Below, in pieces: positions 19,680 through 28,895 of a stretch of 64,000 bases of DNA. The stretch comes from Candidatus Kapaibacterium sp. Its GTDB lineage: Bacteria > Bacteroidota > Ignavibacteria > Kapaibacteriales > UBA2268. The translations under genes were made by a program, and so were the position numbers. Location: contig CALBDO010000002.1 in the NCBI GenBank assembly GCA_937927515.1, positions 139,001-203,000 of the forward strand. The letters are read 5' to 3'. Numbering within the stretch: the stretch's first letter is position 1; every line of letters begins with the position of its first letter. A model generated the notes under the pieces. The model made no database searches. It was not told the DNA's origin and was given only the letters and a program-made list of their open reading frames with translations.

Positions 19680-20198
19680 TTAATCTTTTAAAATAAATTT
19701 CCATATACAATAATAATCAGAATCGGTAATGTCTGGTGGACACGAAATTACTTCTGTGTCAAAACGATTATCGATGGTTTTTGCAAAAAGCGAATATTCA
19801 ATCAAACCCACAGATTTACAAGGAAAATCTGGGAGATTTTTTCTTCGCCTTGCTTCTTGCACCCTACAAGTTTTAACATAATGCACCAAAGTATTCTTCC
19901 CTTCAACTTTAGAAAATTGTTCATTAATAGTTGAATACAAACGTAAAGCAAGAGCCTTTTTCAAGCCTTCTATTCCCGAACATTCTCCCAAATTCAAGAA
20001 TTCCTTCAAGCGTCTTGCTTCAATTTGAGTAAACTGCCCCCAAGAGTCACGGTCCAATTCAATTGCTTTGTCGATGCCAAGTTTCTTTTCAATTGCAAGG
20101 AACCAACAACCATCGTGTGCCAACCAATTTTTTGCATAAATTTTTAGTAGCTCGAGTAGTTGCTCCCTACTCAATGTTTCAATAATACTTTGTTCCAT
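19680..20198 (-). CDS. DUF6125-like protein of unknown function
   Basis: Cytosolic protein of 172 residues with no signal peptide or membrane segment. It resembles the family databases call DUF6125: an N-terminal helix, the WLAHDGCWFLAIEKKLG block at about 24-40, a central helical part, and a C-terminal part with CRVQEARRRKNLPDFPCKSVG and VISCPPD. The cysteines in those segments and the conserved His-Asp-Gly could bind a metal or act catalytically; this is speculation. It overlaps the IcmF stop by one base and lies 3 bases before the carboxyltransferase gene, so it is built into the acyl-CoA operon. I recall the family from memory only. Confidence 0.7.
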   Translation of the reverse strand: MEQSIIETLSREQLLELLKIYAKNWLAHDGCWFLAIEKKLGIDKAIELDRDSWGQFTQIEARRLKEFLNLGECSGIEGLKKALALRLYSTINEQFSKVEGKNTLVHYVKTCRVQEARRRKNLPDFPCKSVGLIEYSLFAKTIDNRFDTEVISCPPDITDSDYYCIWKFILKD

Positions 20199-23100
20199 TA
20201 CATTCCTCTTCGGTATTTGCCTCCGATATCGTATAGTAGGTGGGTAATTTCACCCATGGTACAATGCTCAACTGCATTGAGCATTTCCTCGAAAATATTA
20301 CCTTTAGATATTGCGACATTTCGCAATCTATCGAGAGCTTCTTGTTTTCTATCTTTGTGTCTTTCCTTGAAGTCGGCTACTTGTTGCAGACGCTCCTCTT
20401 TCTCTTCGATGGAGGCACGAGTAACTTTCATATTGTCGTAATAATTTATGGGATTCTCGTTTAAAAACGTATTTACCCCTATAATTGGATATTCACCAGT
20501 TTCTTTTAATGACTCGTAATACAAAGACTGCTCTTGGATTTTGGAGCGCTGGTATTGAGTTTCCATAGCACCAAGAACACCACCCCTACGAGACAAAGCA
20601 AGGAATTCATCCAACACAGCTTCTTCGACCAAATCTGTCAATTCCTCGATAATAAACGAGCCCTGATTGGGATTTTCGTTTTTCAAAACGCCAAACTCTT
20701 TTGCAAGAATAAGTTGAATAGCCATGGCTCTACGAACCGACTCTTCTGTAGGAGTAGTTATTGCTTCGTCGTAGGAATTTGTATGAAGGGAATTACAATT
20801 GTCGTACATAGCAAGTAGCCCTTGTAGCGTGGTTCTAATGTCGTTAAAATCAATCTCTTGGGCGTGTAGACTTCTTCCAGAGGTTTGGATGTGATATTTT
20901 AATTTTTGACTTCTTTCGTTTGCACCATAAACATATTTCATAGCAATAGCCCAAATCCGACGAGCAACCCGACCAATAACGGAATACTCTGGGTCCATAC
21001 CATTGGAAAAGAAGAAAGAAAGATTAGGAGCAAAGTCATCGACCGGAATGCCACGATTCAAAAAGTATTCTACGTAGGTAAAACCATTTGCAAGTGTAAA
21101 TGCCAATTGGGTAATTGGATTTGCACCTGCCTCCGCAATGTGATAACCACTGATACTTAGAGAATAATAGTTTCTAATCTTATGCTTTGAAAGGTATTCT
21201 TGCACATCACCAATCAAGCGCATCGCAAAGTCGATTGAAAAAATACAAGTATTCTGCCCCTGGTCCTCCTTGAGCATATCTGCTTGAACAGTGCCCCGTA
21301 ATTTTCGGAAGGTTGCAATTTTTAACTCTTCTTTTTCTTCATCGGTAAGTTCTATCCCTTTTGCTTTCAATTTTTCCAACTCACGCTTATAGGCAACAAT
21401 AAAGTAGAACGCAACCATAATGGGTGCAGGGGCATTGATAGTCATCGAAACCGAGGTTAGGGGGTCTGTTTGGTCGAATCCTTGCAAAAGAACATCCATA
21501 TCTTCAACTGTACAAACACTGACCCCACTTTCGCCAATCTTACCGTAAATATCTGGGTCTCTGGCTGGGTCTTCTCCATAGAGAGTCACACCGTCGAAAG
21601 CAACAGAAAGTCGCTTGGCTGGGTCGTTCTTTGTTAAATAGTGAAATCTTTTGTTCGTACGAGCAGGACCGCCCTCGCCGGCAAATTGTCGTTTGGGGTC
21701 CTCTGTTACTCGTTTGAATGGGAAAACGCCAGCAGTATAGGGAAAGTATCCGGGAAGATTTTCTAAATATAAGAATTTCAATAAATTACCCCAATCCTCA
21801 AACTTTGGTAATGCCACCTTTGGTATATTTGTCCCGCAAATAGATTTGTTGTAAAGGTCTATTTCGAGCTCCTTGTCCATAATCTTGTATTTCAACTTAT
21901 CTTGCTGATAAAGGCGCTTACGTTCTTCCCATGTTAAAAGTAATTCTTGAGAATCTTTGGACAATTCCGACCATTTCTTTTGGAAAAGTTCGTTCAATTG
22001 TGTAAGTAACACACCATTTTTATTTTCTTGCTTGAGTACATCCGTAGACTTTTTTAATGAATAAGCTTCCTCGGCAATTTTACTTTGCTCCCTAACCATC
22101 TTTTTGTACTTTCGAACAGTTTCGGCAATTTCGGCAAGATAATTTATCCTCTTGCTGTTAATCAATCCATAATCGCGTTCTAATGTGGTTGGTAGCAAAT
22201 CGATTACTTCCTCTTTTACACCATAATCTCCACCTTTCTTTTCAAGTAAAAGTTTCAACAGAGCTTTGAAAAACTTATTTACCCCGTGATTGTTGAATTG
22301 ATTGCTACTGCAAGCAAAAATGGGTAAATCAAGAGTTTCGAGTGGTACACCACGAGGCACATTCATTTGATGTGTTCGAATGTAATGGATAATAACTTCT
22401 CGGAGAGCATCCTCGGAGCCGATTTTTTCAAACTTATTTATTACAATATAATCTGCCAAGTCGAGCATGTCAATTTTTTCGAGCTGACTCGGAGCCCCAA
22501 ACTCTGCAGTCATAACATACACAGAATAATCGGTAAGAGATTTGATTTGACTATCGCCTTGGCCGATTCCAGGAGTCTCTACAAATATCAAGTCGAAACC
22601 ACATGTTTTAAGCAAATCAATTGAATCCCGTACAAATTGTCCAACATCGCTACCACTGTTTCGAGTAGCAAAACTCCTAAAAAACACTCTGTCGTCGTAA
22701 ATATGATTGTATCTTATCCTATCGCCAAGCAAAGCTCCACCAGTTGTGCTCTTTGTTGGGTCGCTTGCCAGAACAGCAATACTTATCTTTGGGGCATAAG
22801 CAAGGAATCTACCAATAATTTCATCTATTAAAGAACTTTTGCCGCAGCCACCCGGTCCAGTAAAACCAACAACAAGGGATTTACTCTTGTCATAATTGTG
22901 TATCCTCTTTCGTAATTCATCAGCGTCAGCTCGAGTTGATAATTGCTCCTCGATAAAAGTTATTTGCTTGGAGATTAGATAATGGTTTTCGGGACTGTTG
23001 TTTATCAATAATTCATCGGAGATGTCTTTCAACCATTTTGATTGTATTTTAGGTTTGTTCTCATTAATTCTTTTTATGATGTCGTCGGCAATACCATTGA

Positions 23101-23464
23101 TGCCCATTTTTTGGCCATCGACAGCGTGATAAAGCCTTGTCACCCCATATTCTTCCAATGCTTTAATCTCGGAGGGCAGTATAACACCACCACCGCCACC
23201 GAAAATTTGCTTTTCTTCTGCACCATACTTACGAAGTTGGTCCACGAGAAAGCGAAAATATTCATTATGACCACCCTGGTAAGAGCTAATAAGCAAAGCA
23301 TCAACATCTTCCTGAATTGCAACGGTTACAACTTCGCGAACCGAGCGGTTATGCCCAAGATGAATTACTTCTGCACCACGCCTTTGAAGAAGTCTTCGAA
23401 AAAGATTTACAGAAACGTCGTGTCCGTCGAATAAAGCAGTTGCTGTAAGCAATTTTATATTCAT
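20198..23464 (-). CDS. icmF: fused isobutyryl-CoA mutase with GTPase chaperone
   Basis: Adenosylcobalamin enzyme interconverting isobutyryl-CoA and n-butyryl-CoA, with its own repair G-protein. The order in the 1088-residue protein is that of IcmF: a B12-binding domain at about 1-135 (DGHD at 13-16, lower-ligand His15; GLGHNRSV-like segment), a MeaB-like GTPase at about 195-430 (P-loop GPGGCGKSS 203-211, ETPGIGQGD 296-304, NKFE 343-346), a linker, then the substrate-binding TIM barrel from about 565 (PYTAGVFPFKR). Phe580 and Gln736 occupy the positions that are Tyr89 and Arg207 in methylmalonyl-CoA mutase, which favours isobutyryl-CoA over methylmalonyl-CoA. Overlaps the following gene by one base. 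Confidence 0.95.
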   Translation of the reverse strand: MNIKLLTATALFDGHDVSVNLFRRLLQRRGAEVIHLGHNRSVREVVTVAIQEDVDALLISSYQGGHNEYFRFLVDQLRKYGAEEKQIFGGGGGVILPSEIKALEEYGVTRLYHAVDGQKMGINGIADDIIKRINENKPKIQSKWLKDISDELLINNSPENHYLISKQITFIEEQLSTRADADELRKRIHNYDKSKSLVVGFTGPGGCGKSSLIDEIIGRFLAYAPKISIAVLASDPTKSTTGGALLGDRIRYNHIYDDRVFFRSFATRNSGSDVGQFVRDSIDLLKTCGFDLIFVETPGIGQGDSQIKSLTDYSVYVMTAEFGAPSQLEKIDMLDLADYIVINKFEKIGSEDALREVIIHYIRTHQMNVPRGVPLETLDLPIFACSSNQFNNHGVNKFFKALLKLLLEKKGGDYGVKEEVIDLLPTTLERDYGLINSKRINYLAEIAETVRKYKKMVREQSKIAEEAYSLKKSTDVLKQENKNGVLLTQLNELFQKKWSELSKDSQELLLTWEERKRLYQQDKLKYKIMDKELEIDLYNKSICGTNIPKVALPKFEDWGNLLKFLYLENLPGYFPYTAGVFPFKRVTEDPKRQFAGEGGPARTNKRFHYLTKNDPAKRLSVAFDGVTLYGEDPARDPDIYGKIGESGVSVCTVEDMDVLLQGFDQTDPLTSVSMTINAPAPIMVAFYFIVAYKRELEKLKAKGIELTDEEKEELKIATFRKLRGTVQADMLKEDQGQNTCIFSIDFAMRLIGDVQEYLSKHKIRNYYSLSISGYHIAEAGANPITQLAFTLANGFTYVEYFLNRGIPVDDFAPNLSFFFSNGMDPEYSVIGRVARRIWAIAMKYVYGANERSQKLKYHIQTSGRSLHAQEIDFNDIRTTLQGLLAMYDNCNSLHTNSYDEAITTPTEESVRRAMAIQLILAKEFGVLKNENPNQGSFIIEELTDLVEEAVLDEFLALSRRGGVLGAMETQYQRSKIQEQSLYYESLKETGEYPIIGVNTFLNENPINYYDNMKVTRASIEEKEERLQQVADFKERHKDRKQEALDRLRNVAISKGNIFEEMLNAVEHCTMGEITHLLYDIGGKYRRGM

Positions 23465-23490
23465 TTTAAACTTAACAAATGTTCAACAAA

Positions 23491-24630
23491 TCACTTCAAT
23501 AGATGCCGAGCGATAACCAATCTTTGAATTTCGCTGGTGCCCTCGTAAATTTCTGTAATTTTAGCATCACGGTAGTAGCGTTCGACATTGAAATCCTCGG
23601 TGTAGCCGTAACCACCATGTATTTGAATTGCTTTACGAGCAGCATCCATTGCAACCTCGGATGCTTTCAGCTTTGCTAAGGAGGCTTCGGCTGAGTACGG
23701 CAAACCTTTGTCTTTCATAACTGAAGCACGCCAAGTAAGTAGCCAAGCTGCGTTGTATTCCATCCACATATCTGCAAGCATCCACTGTATTGCTTGGAAG
23801 TTTGCAATTGGCTGGTCGAATTGTACACGCTCTTTTGCGTATTTTACAGAGTCCTCTATGCAAGCGCGTGCAATACCAAGAGCTTGAGCTGCTATGCCCA
23901 ATCTACCACCATCGAGGGTTACCATAGCAACTTTAAAGCCCTGGTTCAATTCACCAAGCATATTTTCTTCGGGTACTTCTACATTTTCGAGAATAATCTC
24001 TGCAGTGGACGAGGCACGAATACCAAGTTTCCTTTCCAATTTTCCAATACGATAACCCGGCATATCTTTCTCGACAATAAAGGCACTGACGCCTTTAGTC
24101 TTTTTCCCCGGGTCGGTAGAGGCAATTAATACAAAGACATCAGCTTCGGCACCATTTGTTGCAAACAATTTAGAGCCATTCAAAATCCACTTATTTCCAA
24201 CCTTTGTCGCCGTTGTTTTAGTGTTGCCGGCATCAGAACCTGCCTGGGCTTCCGTAAGAGAAAAGCTACCTATTTTCTTGCCAGAGAGTAGCTCGGGCAG
24301 GTATTTTCTCTTTTGTTCCTCAGTACCAAATCTATAGATTGGGTCGCAGACTAGTGAGGAGTGGGCAGAGATTATTACACCAGTAGAGGCGCACCAGCGC
24401 GAAATCTCCTCAATAGCAAGAAAGTATGAAACAAAATCCATCCCAGCGCCACCATACTCTTGGGGATATGCAATTCCCATCAATCCAAGTTCACCAGCTT
24501 CGCGAATAATCTCCCATGGGAAACGGTGATTACGCTCGTTTTCGCTTGCAACAGGAGCAATTTTTTCCTTTGCAAATTTCGATACCATGTCGCGAAGCAT
24601 CCTCTGTTCTTCTGTCAGTAAATAATCCAT
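23491..24630 (-). CDS. acyl-CoA dehydrogenase
   Basis: FAD flavoenzyme that makes 2,3-enoyl-CoA and passes electrons to ETF. From the ATG at 24630 the product is 379 residues with N-terminal helices, the FAD/substrate segment SLTEAQAGSDAGNTKT, TLDGGRLGIAAQALGIA, IHGGYGYTEDF and EIYEGTSEIQRLVIARHLL, whose Glu is the usual catalytic base. I prefer 24630 because GGAG lies 7 bases upstream; the frame extends to a TTG at 24645. First gene of the leftward operon with icmF. Chain length cannot be deduced; short or branched acyl-CoA fits the neighbours. Confidence 0.93.
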   Translation of the reverse strand: MDYLLTEEQRMLRDMVSKFAKEKIAPVASENERNHRFPWEIIREAGELGLMGIAYPQEYGGAGMDFVSYFLAIEEISRWCASTGVIISAHSSLVCDPIYRFGTEEQKRKYLPELLSGKKIGSFSLTEAQAGSDAGNTKTTATKVGNKWILNGSKLFATNGAEADVFVLIASTDPGKKTKGVSAFIVEKDMPGYRIGKLERKLGIRASSTAEIILENVEVPEENMLGELNQGFKVAMVTLDGGRLGIAAQALGIARACIEDSVKYAKERVQFDQPIANFQAIQWMLADMWMEYNAAWLLTWRASVMKDKGLPYSAEASLAKLKASEVAMDAARKAIQIHGGYGYTEDFNVERYYRDAKITEIYEGTSEIQRLVIARHLLK

Positions 24631-24768
24631 AATATCTCCAAACAATGAAACACAAATTTAATTTGAATAATTAAAAAAATTTTATTAATATTACTTTTTC
24701 AATATATAAAAAAATAAATTAATCAAAAAAGCAGAATTTTCATTATGTATATTATAACCCATTAATTA

Positions 24769-25929
24769 ATGAACAACAAACATAATTTAACAGAAGAGCA
24801 GCAACTACTACGAGAAACAGTCCGTAAATTTGCAGAAGAGGAAATCAAACCGATTGCAAAGGAACTTGATGAAAAAGAACAATTCTCCTACGAGTTGGCA
24901 AAGAAAATGGCAGATTTGGGGTTTTTTGGTTGTTTCCTTCCCGAAAATTATGGCGGGTCCAACCTAGATTACCTTTCCTACATCATAATTGTAGAGGAGC
25001 TTTCCAGGGTAGACAGTTCTCAAGGAGCAACAATTGCAGCACATAATTCACTTGGTGTTGGACCAATATACTACTTTGGCAACGAAGAGCAAAAGAAAAA
25101 GTACTTACCAAAGCTCGCCTCTGGGTATCTCTGGGGCTTCGGTCTCACAGAGCCTGAAGCCGGTAGCGACGCTGGCAACACCAAAACTGTAGCTGTTAAA
25201 TCGGGCAACAAGTGGATAATTAATGGAACAAAAATTTTCATCACTAATGCTTCGACCGACATTACGCTTGGCTCTACTATATTGGCAGTAACTGGAACAC
25301 TGCCAAATGGAAGGAAAGAATACACTTGCTTCCTTGTCGAAAACGGTACCCCCGGATTTACAGCACGACCTATGAAAGACAAAATGATGTGGCGCGCTTC
25401 GAACACAAGCGAACTATTCCTCGAGGACGTCGAAGTGCCAGATGAAAACATTCTTGGCAAGCGAGGCGATGGTTTCAAGCAGATGATGAAAACGCTCGAC
25501 AATGGGCGACTTTCTATCGCTGCAATGGGATTGGGACTTGCTCAAGGTGCATTTGAATATGCATTAAATTACGCAAAGACACGAAAAACCTTCGGACAAC
25601 CAATTTCTACACATCAAGCCATTGCATTTAAACTTGCAGATATGCAAATGCATATCGATTTAGCTCGAACATATCTATACAATGTCTGCCGAATGCTGGA
25701 CAGAAATCATAAAATAACCATGGAATCTGCCATAGCTAAGCTCTATTGTTCCGAAGTTGCTCATTTGTGCGCAAATCATTGTGTTCAAATTCTCGGCGGT
25801 TACGGTTTAATGAAAGAATATGATGCAGAACGCTTTTACCGAGACCAAAAAATCCTTGAAATTGGCGAGGGCACTAGCGAAATTCAAAGGTTGGTCATCG
25901 CTCGCTCTATTGGTTGCTATGATGTCTAG
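24769..25929 (+). CDS. acyl-CoA dehydrogenase
   Basis: Second FAD-dependent acyl-CoA dehydrogenase, 386 residues, divergent from the first across a 138-base gap. Motifs: GLTEPEAGSDAGNTKT, TLDNGRLSIAAMGLGLAQG, ILGGYGLMKEYDAERFYRD and EIGEGTSEIQRLVIARS with the probable base Glu. It is clearly a paralogue of the 23491 gene but differs through much of its length, so the two probably use different acyl chains. The next gene begins 8 bases after its stop, which makes it the head of the HMG-CoA synthase operon. Confidence 0.94.
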   Translation: MNNKHNLTEEQQLLRETVRKFAEEEIKPIAKELDEKEQFSYELAKKMADLGFFGCFLPENYGGSNLDYLSYIIIVEELSRVDSSQGATIAAHNSLGVGPIYYFGNEEQKKKYLPKLASGYLWGFGLTEPEAGSDAGNTKTVAVKSGNKWIINGTKIFITNASTDITLGSTILAVTGTLPNGRKEYTCFLVENGTPGFTARPMKDKMMWRASNTSELFLEDVEVPDENILGKRGDGFKQMMKTLDNGRLSIAAMGLGLAQGAFEYALNYAKTRKTFGQPISTHQAIAFKLADMQMHIDLARTYLYNVCRMLDRNHKITMESAIAKLYCSEVAHLCANHCVQILGGYGLMKEYDAERFYRDQKILEIGEGTSEIQRLVIARSIGCYDV

Positions 25930-25937
25930 GAATTTTT

Positions 25938-26648
25938 ATGGCAATAGATAAATCCTTTATACAAAACTTACCTACAAACCCATTGATGGGCGAAACTAAA
26001 ATTATTGAAGAATATCGAAAACTGGCCGACGAAGCAAACAAAAAAGGGAATAGAGAAACATTTTACGAAGACTTCTTGGATTTATTCAGCCTATATCAAG
26101 TATATGCAGCAAAGCATTCCTTAGATATACTTTTTCCACCACTGACTAATGATAGGAAAATCAACACTGGCATAATAATAAACTTTTTCGAAACAAGACA
26201 AAAAGATATCAATGAACAACTGGAAGATATAATGTCGATGAAAACTCTCCTCGAGAAGAAATCCACATTCGAGACAATGTTGAGAGAAGATGTAACTTAT
26301 CATCTCTCGGACAAGGATTTAAATTCACTCTACCGTAAATTAGATTTATTAATCGATGCAATTAATGATGATTTCGACATCAAAAGAAGCATAAAGACAA
26401 GATTGATTAATCATCTCGGGATACTTAAAAAAGACCTAAAACCAAATATGCATAATTTCGATAGGTTCTGGGCTTTAGTCGGATACACTGGAATTCTTTA
26501 TGGTCTATATGAAGAGAAAGTGATGAAAATACTCGACATGATTAATAGTGTGTTGAATTACATATGGAAAATACAAGCAAAAGCCGAGGGTCTACCTTCG
26601 ACAAATCCAGTGCTTACAATTATATTCAAAGAAATTTCACCAAAATAG
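25938..26648 (+). CDS. uncharacterised helical protein in the HMG-CoA synthase operon
   Basis: I do not recognise this 236-residue protein. It has no signal peptide, membrane helix, cysteine cluster or nucleotide-binding motif. The composition is charged and apparently almost all alpha-helical, with heptad-like stretches around 85-130 (QKDINEQLEDIMSMKTLLEK) and a more hydrophobic C-terminal part (FWALVGYTGILYGLYEEKVM). It lies 8 bases behind an acyl-CoA dehydrogenase and 25 bases before HMG-CoA synthase on the same strand, so it is almost certainly co-transcribed. A structural or accessory role in that pathway is inference. Confidence 0.75.
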   Translation: MAIDKSFIQNLPTNPLMGETKIIEEYRKLADEANKKGNRETFYEDFLDLFSLYQVYAAKHSLDILFPPLTNDRKINTGIIINFFETRQKDINEQLEDIMSMKTLLEKKSTFETMLREDVTYHLSDKDLNSLYRKLDLLIDAINDDFDIKRSIKTRLINHLGILKKDLKPNMHNFDRFWALVGYTGILYGLYEEKVMKILDMINSVLNYIWKIQAKAEGLPSTNPVLTIIFKEISPK

Positions 26649-26673
26649 TATTTTAAACAAATGGAGAACTGAT

Positions 26674-27726
26674 ATGATTGGAATTGTTGGATATGGGGCA
26701 TATGTTCCAAATTACAGAATCAAAAGCTCGACAATAGCCAACCAATGGGGGAACGACCCTGTATCAATCGAAAAAGGGCTATTGTTGGTTGAAAAAACTG
26801 TTCCGGGTATGGACGAGGACACAATCACCATCTCGGTGGCAGCTGCAAAAAATGCATTGAAGCGAGCTCGCATCGACCCACAGAAAATCGGAGCTGTTTA
26901 CATTGGGTCCGAGTCTCATCCTTATGCAGTAAAACCCTCTGGGACTGTCTTAATTGATGCTCTGGGAATTGGACCCCATGTGCATGTTGCCGATTTCGAA
27001 TTTGCCTGTAAAGCCGGAAGCGAGGCTATGTATGTAGCATATAGCCATGTCAAAAGTGGAGAAATGGACTATGCTATGGGAATTGGAGCAGACACCTCGC
27101 AAGGTGCTCCCTCTGATGCTTTAGAATTCAGTGCCTCGGCTGGGGGCTCTGCTTTTATCTTCGGCAGGGAAAATGTCGTGGCAGAAGTTCTTTTCACTCA
27201 CTCTTATACTACCGATACAGCAGACTTCTGGCGTAGAGACCATCAATCCTATCCAAGACACGGCGGGCGATTTACTGGTGAGCCAGCTTACTTCAAACAT
27301 ATTCTCGGTTGTGGTAGGGCTCTGCTCGAAAAATCTGGAATGAAGCCAGAGGATTTCCAATATGCTGTGTTCCATATGCCAAACGGACGATTCCCTCTCA
27401 AAGCCGGAAAAGAACTGGGATTCAAACAAGAACAAATGAACGAAGGTTTAATTGTGCCTATTATGGGAAATACCTACTCTGGTTCTTCTATAACTGGATT
27501 GACAGCTATATTAGATGTTGCCAAGCCTGGGGACAAAATCTTTATGGTCTCTTTTGGTTCTGGTGCAGGAAGCGACGGATTTATATTCCAAGTTACAGAA
27601 AAAATTTCCGAGGTACAAGACTTAGCCCCTAAAACAAGGGATATGTTAAACAATCCAAAGAAAGTCTATTTAGACTACGGCAAATATGTAGTTTATCGAA
27701 GAAAAATTTTATTTAATGAATATTAA
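26674..27726 (+). CDS. archaeal-type hydroxymethylglutaryl-CoA synthase
   Basis: Condenses acetoacetyl-CoA and acetyl-CoA to HMG-CoA, or runs in reverse. The 350-residue thiolase-fold protein has the triad expected for HMG-CoA synthases: Glu80 (GSESHPYAVKPSG), Cys112 (FACKAGSEA) and His234 (VFHMPNGRFP). It has the compact archaeal form, beginning MIGIVGYGAYVPNYRI, rather than the longer Gram-positive MvaS form. The adjacent thiolase and DUF35 genes repeat the archaeal gene order, in which the three proteins form one channelling complex. Here it may serve leucine-type acyl-CoA flux or a mevalonate route; no HMG-CoA reductase is in the window. Confidence 0.92.
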   Translation: MIGIVGYGAYVPNYRIKSSTIANQWGNDPVSIEKGLLLVEKTVPGMDEDTITISVAAAKNALKRARIDPQKIGAVYIGSESHPYAVKPSGTVLIDALGIGPHVHVADFEFACKAGSEAMYVAYSHVKSGEMDYAMGIGADTSQGAPSDALEFSASAGGSAFIFGRENVVAEVLFTHSYTTDTADFWRRDHQSYPRHGGRFTGEPAYFKHILGCGRALLEKSGMKPEDFQYAVFHMPNGRFPLKAGKELGFKQEQMNEGLIVPIMGNTYSGSSITGLTAILDVAKPGDKIFMVSFGSGAGSDGFIFQVTEKISEVQDLAPKTRDMLNNPKKVYLDYGKYVVYRRKILFNEY

Positions 27727-27745
27727 AAAAACAATGAGGTGATAA

Positions 27746-28894
27746 ATGCGTGAAGTAGCAATAATAGGAGTAGGATTGACGAAGTTCGGCGAACTTTGGG
27801 ACCAAAACATTAGAGATATGTTCGCCGAAGCAGCATTGAAAGCTATGGAGAATGCAAAGGTAGAAAAAATCGATGCTTTATATGTTGGGTCTATGTCTAG
27901 CGGTTTGTATGCATATCAGGAGCATCTTGCTTCACTTATGGCAGATTACATAGGGCAAATTGGTGTTCCAGCGGCGCGAATAGAGTCTGCTTGTTCCTCT
28001 GGTGGTCAGGCTGTAAGAATCGGCTATATGGATGTGGCTACTGGAATGCACGATATTGTACTCGTCGGAGGTGTGGAGAAGATGTGGGATGTAGAAGATG
28101 GAACATTTGTACTTGCGACCGCTGCCGACCAAGAATACGAAGTCTACAATGGTGTAACCTTTCCAGGTCTATACGCAATGATTGCAAAGGCTTATATGGA
28201 AAAATATGGTCTCACACGGGAGGAGCTCGCGCAAGTTCCAATCAAAAACCATAAACACGCAGTGAACAATCCCAATGCCCAATATCCTTTCGAAATTGAT
28301 TTAAAAACTGTTTTAAATTCCACAATGGTGGCAGACCCACTCCGATTGATGGACTGCTCGCCTATTACCGATGGTGCTGCTTGTATCATTCTCTGCCCAT
28401 TGGAGCGGGCAAAGGAATTTACAGACAAGTATGTTAAAATACGTGGTGTCGGCGCAGCAACTGGACCAATTGCACTACACGACCACAAAGATTTAACTCG
28501 ATTGGAAGTTGTTCATCTTGCTGCTCAAAGAGCTTATCAAATGGCTGGCGTTGGAGCAGAGGATATCGACTTTGTCGAAGTCCACGATTGTTTCTCCATT
28601 GCAGAAATTGTCGTAGCAGAGGAACTTGGATTTTTTGAATACGGAAAAGGTGGAAAAGCAATTGCCGAAGGACAAGCTACATATGGTGGAAAAGTCGTTA
28701 TAAATCCAAGTGGTGGCTTAAAAGCAAAAGGACATCCAGTCGGTGCAACAGGAGTAGCACAGATAATCGAGGCTTACTATCAATTAACTTATCAAGCCGG
28801 CAAGCGGCAAGTAGAAAACGCTCGCCTGGGAATGACCCAAAATATGGGTGGCTCTGGTGGAAGCTGTGTTGTACATATTTTGGAGGGAATGTAA
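27746..28894 (+). CDS. archaeal/SCP-x-type thiolase (acetyl-CoA C-acyltransferase)
   Basis: Partner of HMG-CoA synthase that makes or cleaves acetoacetyl-CoA. The 382-residue product has nucleophile Cys83 in [11 protein letters not shown], the HDCF motif in [11 protein letters not shown], and [17 protein letters not shown] with the second catalytic histidine. It has the short archaeal form that lacks the long loop of classical bacterial thiolases and usually needs a DUF35 partner. The GGAGGG Shine-Dalgarno of the next gene lies inside its last codons. It starts 19 bases after HMG-CoA synthase. Confidence 0.93.
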   Translation: MREVAIIGVGLTKFGELWDQNIRDMFAEAALKAMENAKVEKIDALYVGSMSSGLYAYQEHLASLMADYIGQIGVPAARIESACSSGGQAVRIGYMDVATGMHDIVLVGGVEKMWDVEDGTFVLATAADQEYEVYNGVTFPGLYAMIAKAYMEKYGLTREELAQVPIKNHKHAVNNPNAQYPFEIDLKTVLNSTMVADPLRLMDCSPITDGAACIILCPLERAKEFTDKYVKIRGVGAATGPIALHDHKDLTRLEVVHLAAQRAYQMAGVGAEDIDFVEVHDCFSIAEIVVAEELGFFEYGKGGKAIAEGQATYGGKVVINPSGGLKAKGHPVGATGVAQIIEAYYQLTYQAGKRQVENARLGMTQNMGGSGGSCVVHILEGM

Positions 28895-28895
28895 A

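Noticed and set aside
20198-23464. Methylmalonyl-CoA mutase as the function of the fused B12 mutase
   Set aside because: The domain order and the Phe/Gln pair at the specificity positions fit IcmF instead.
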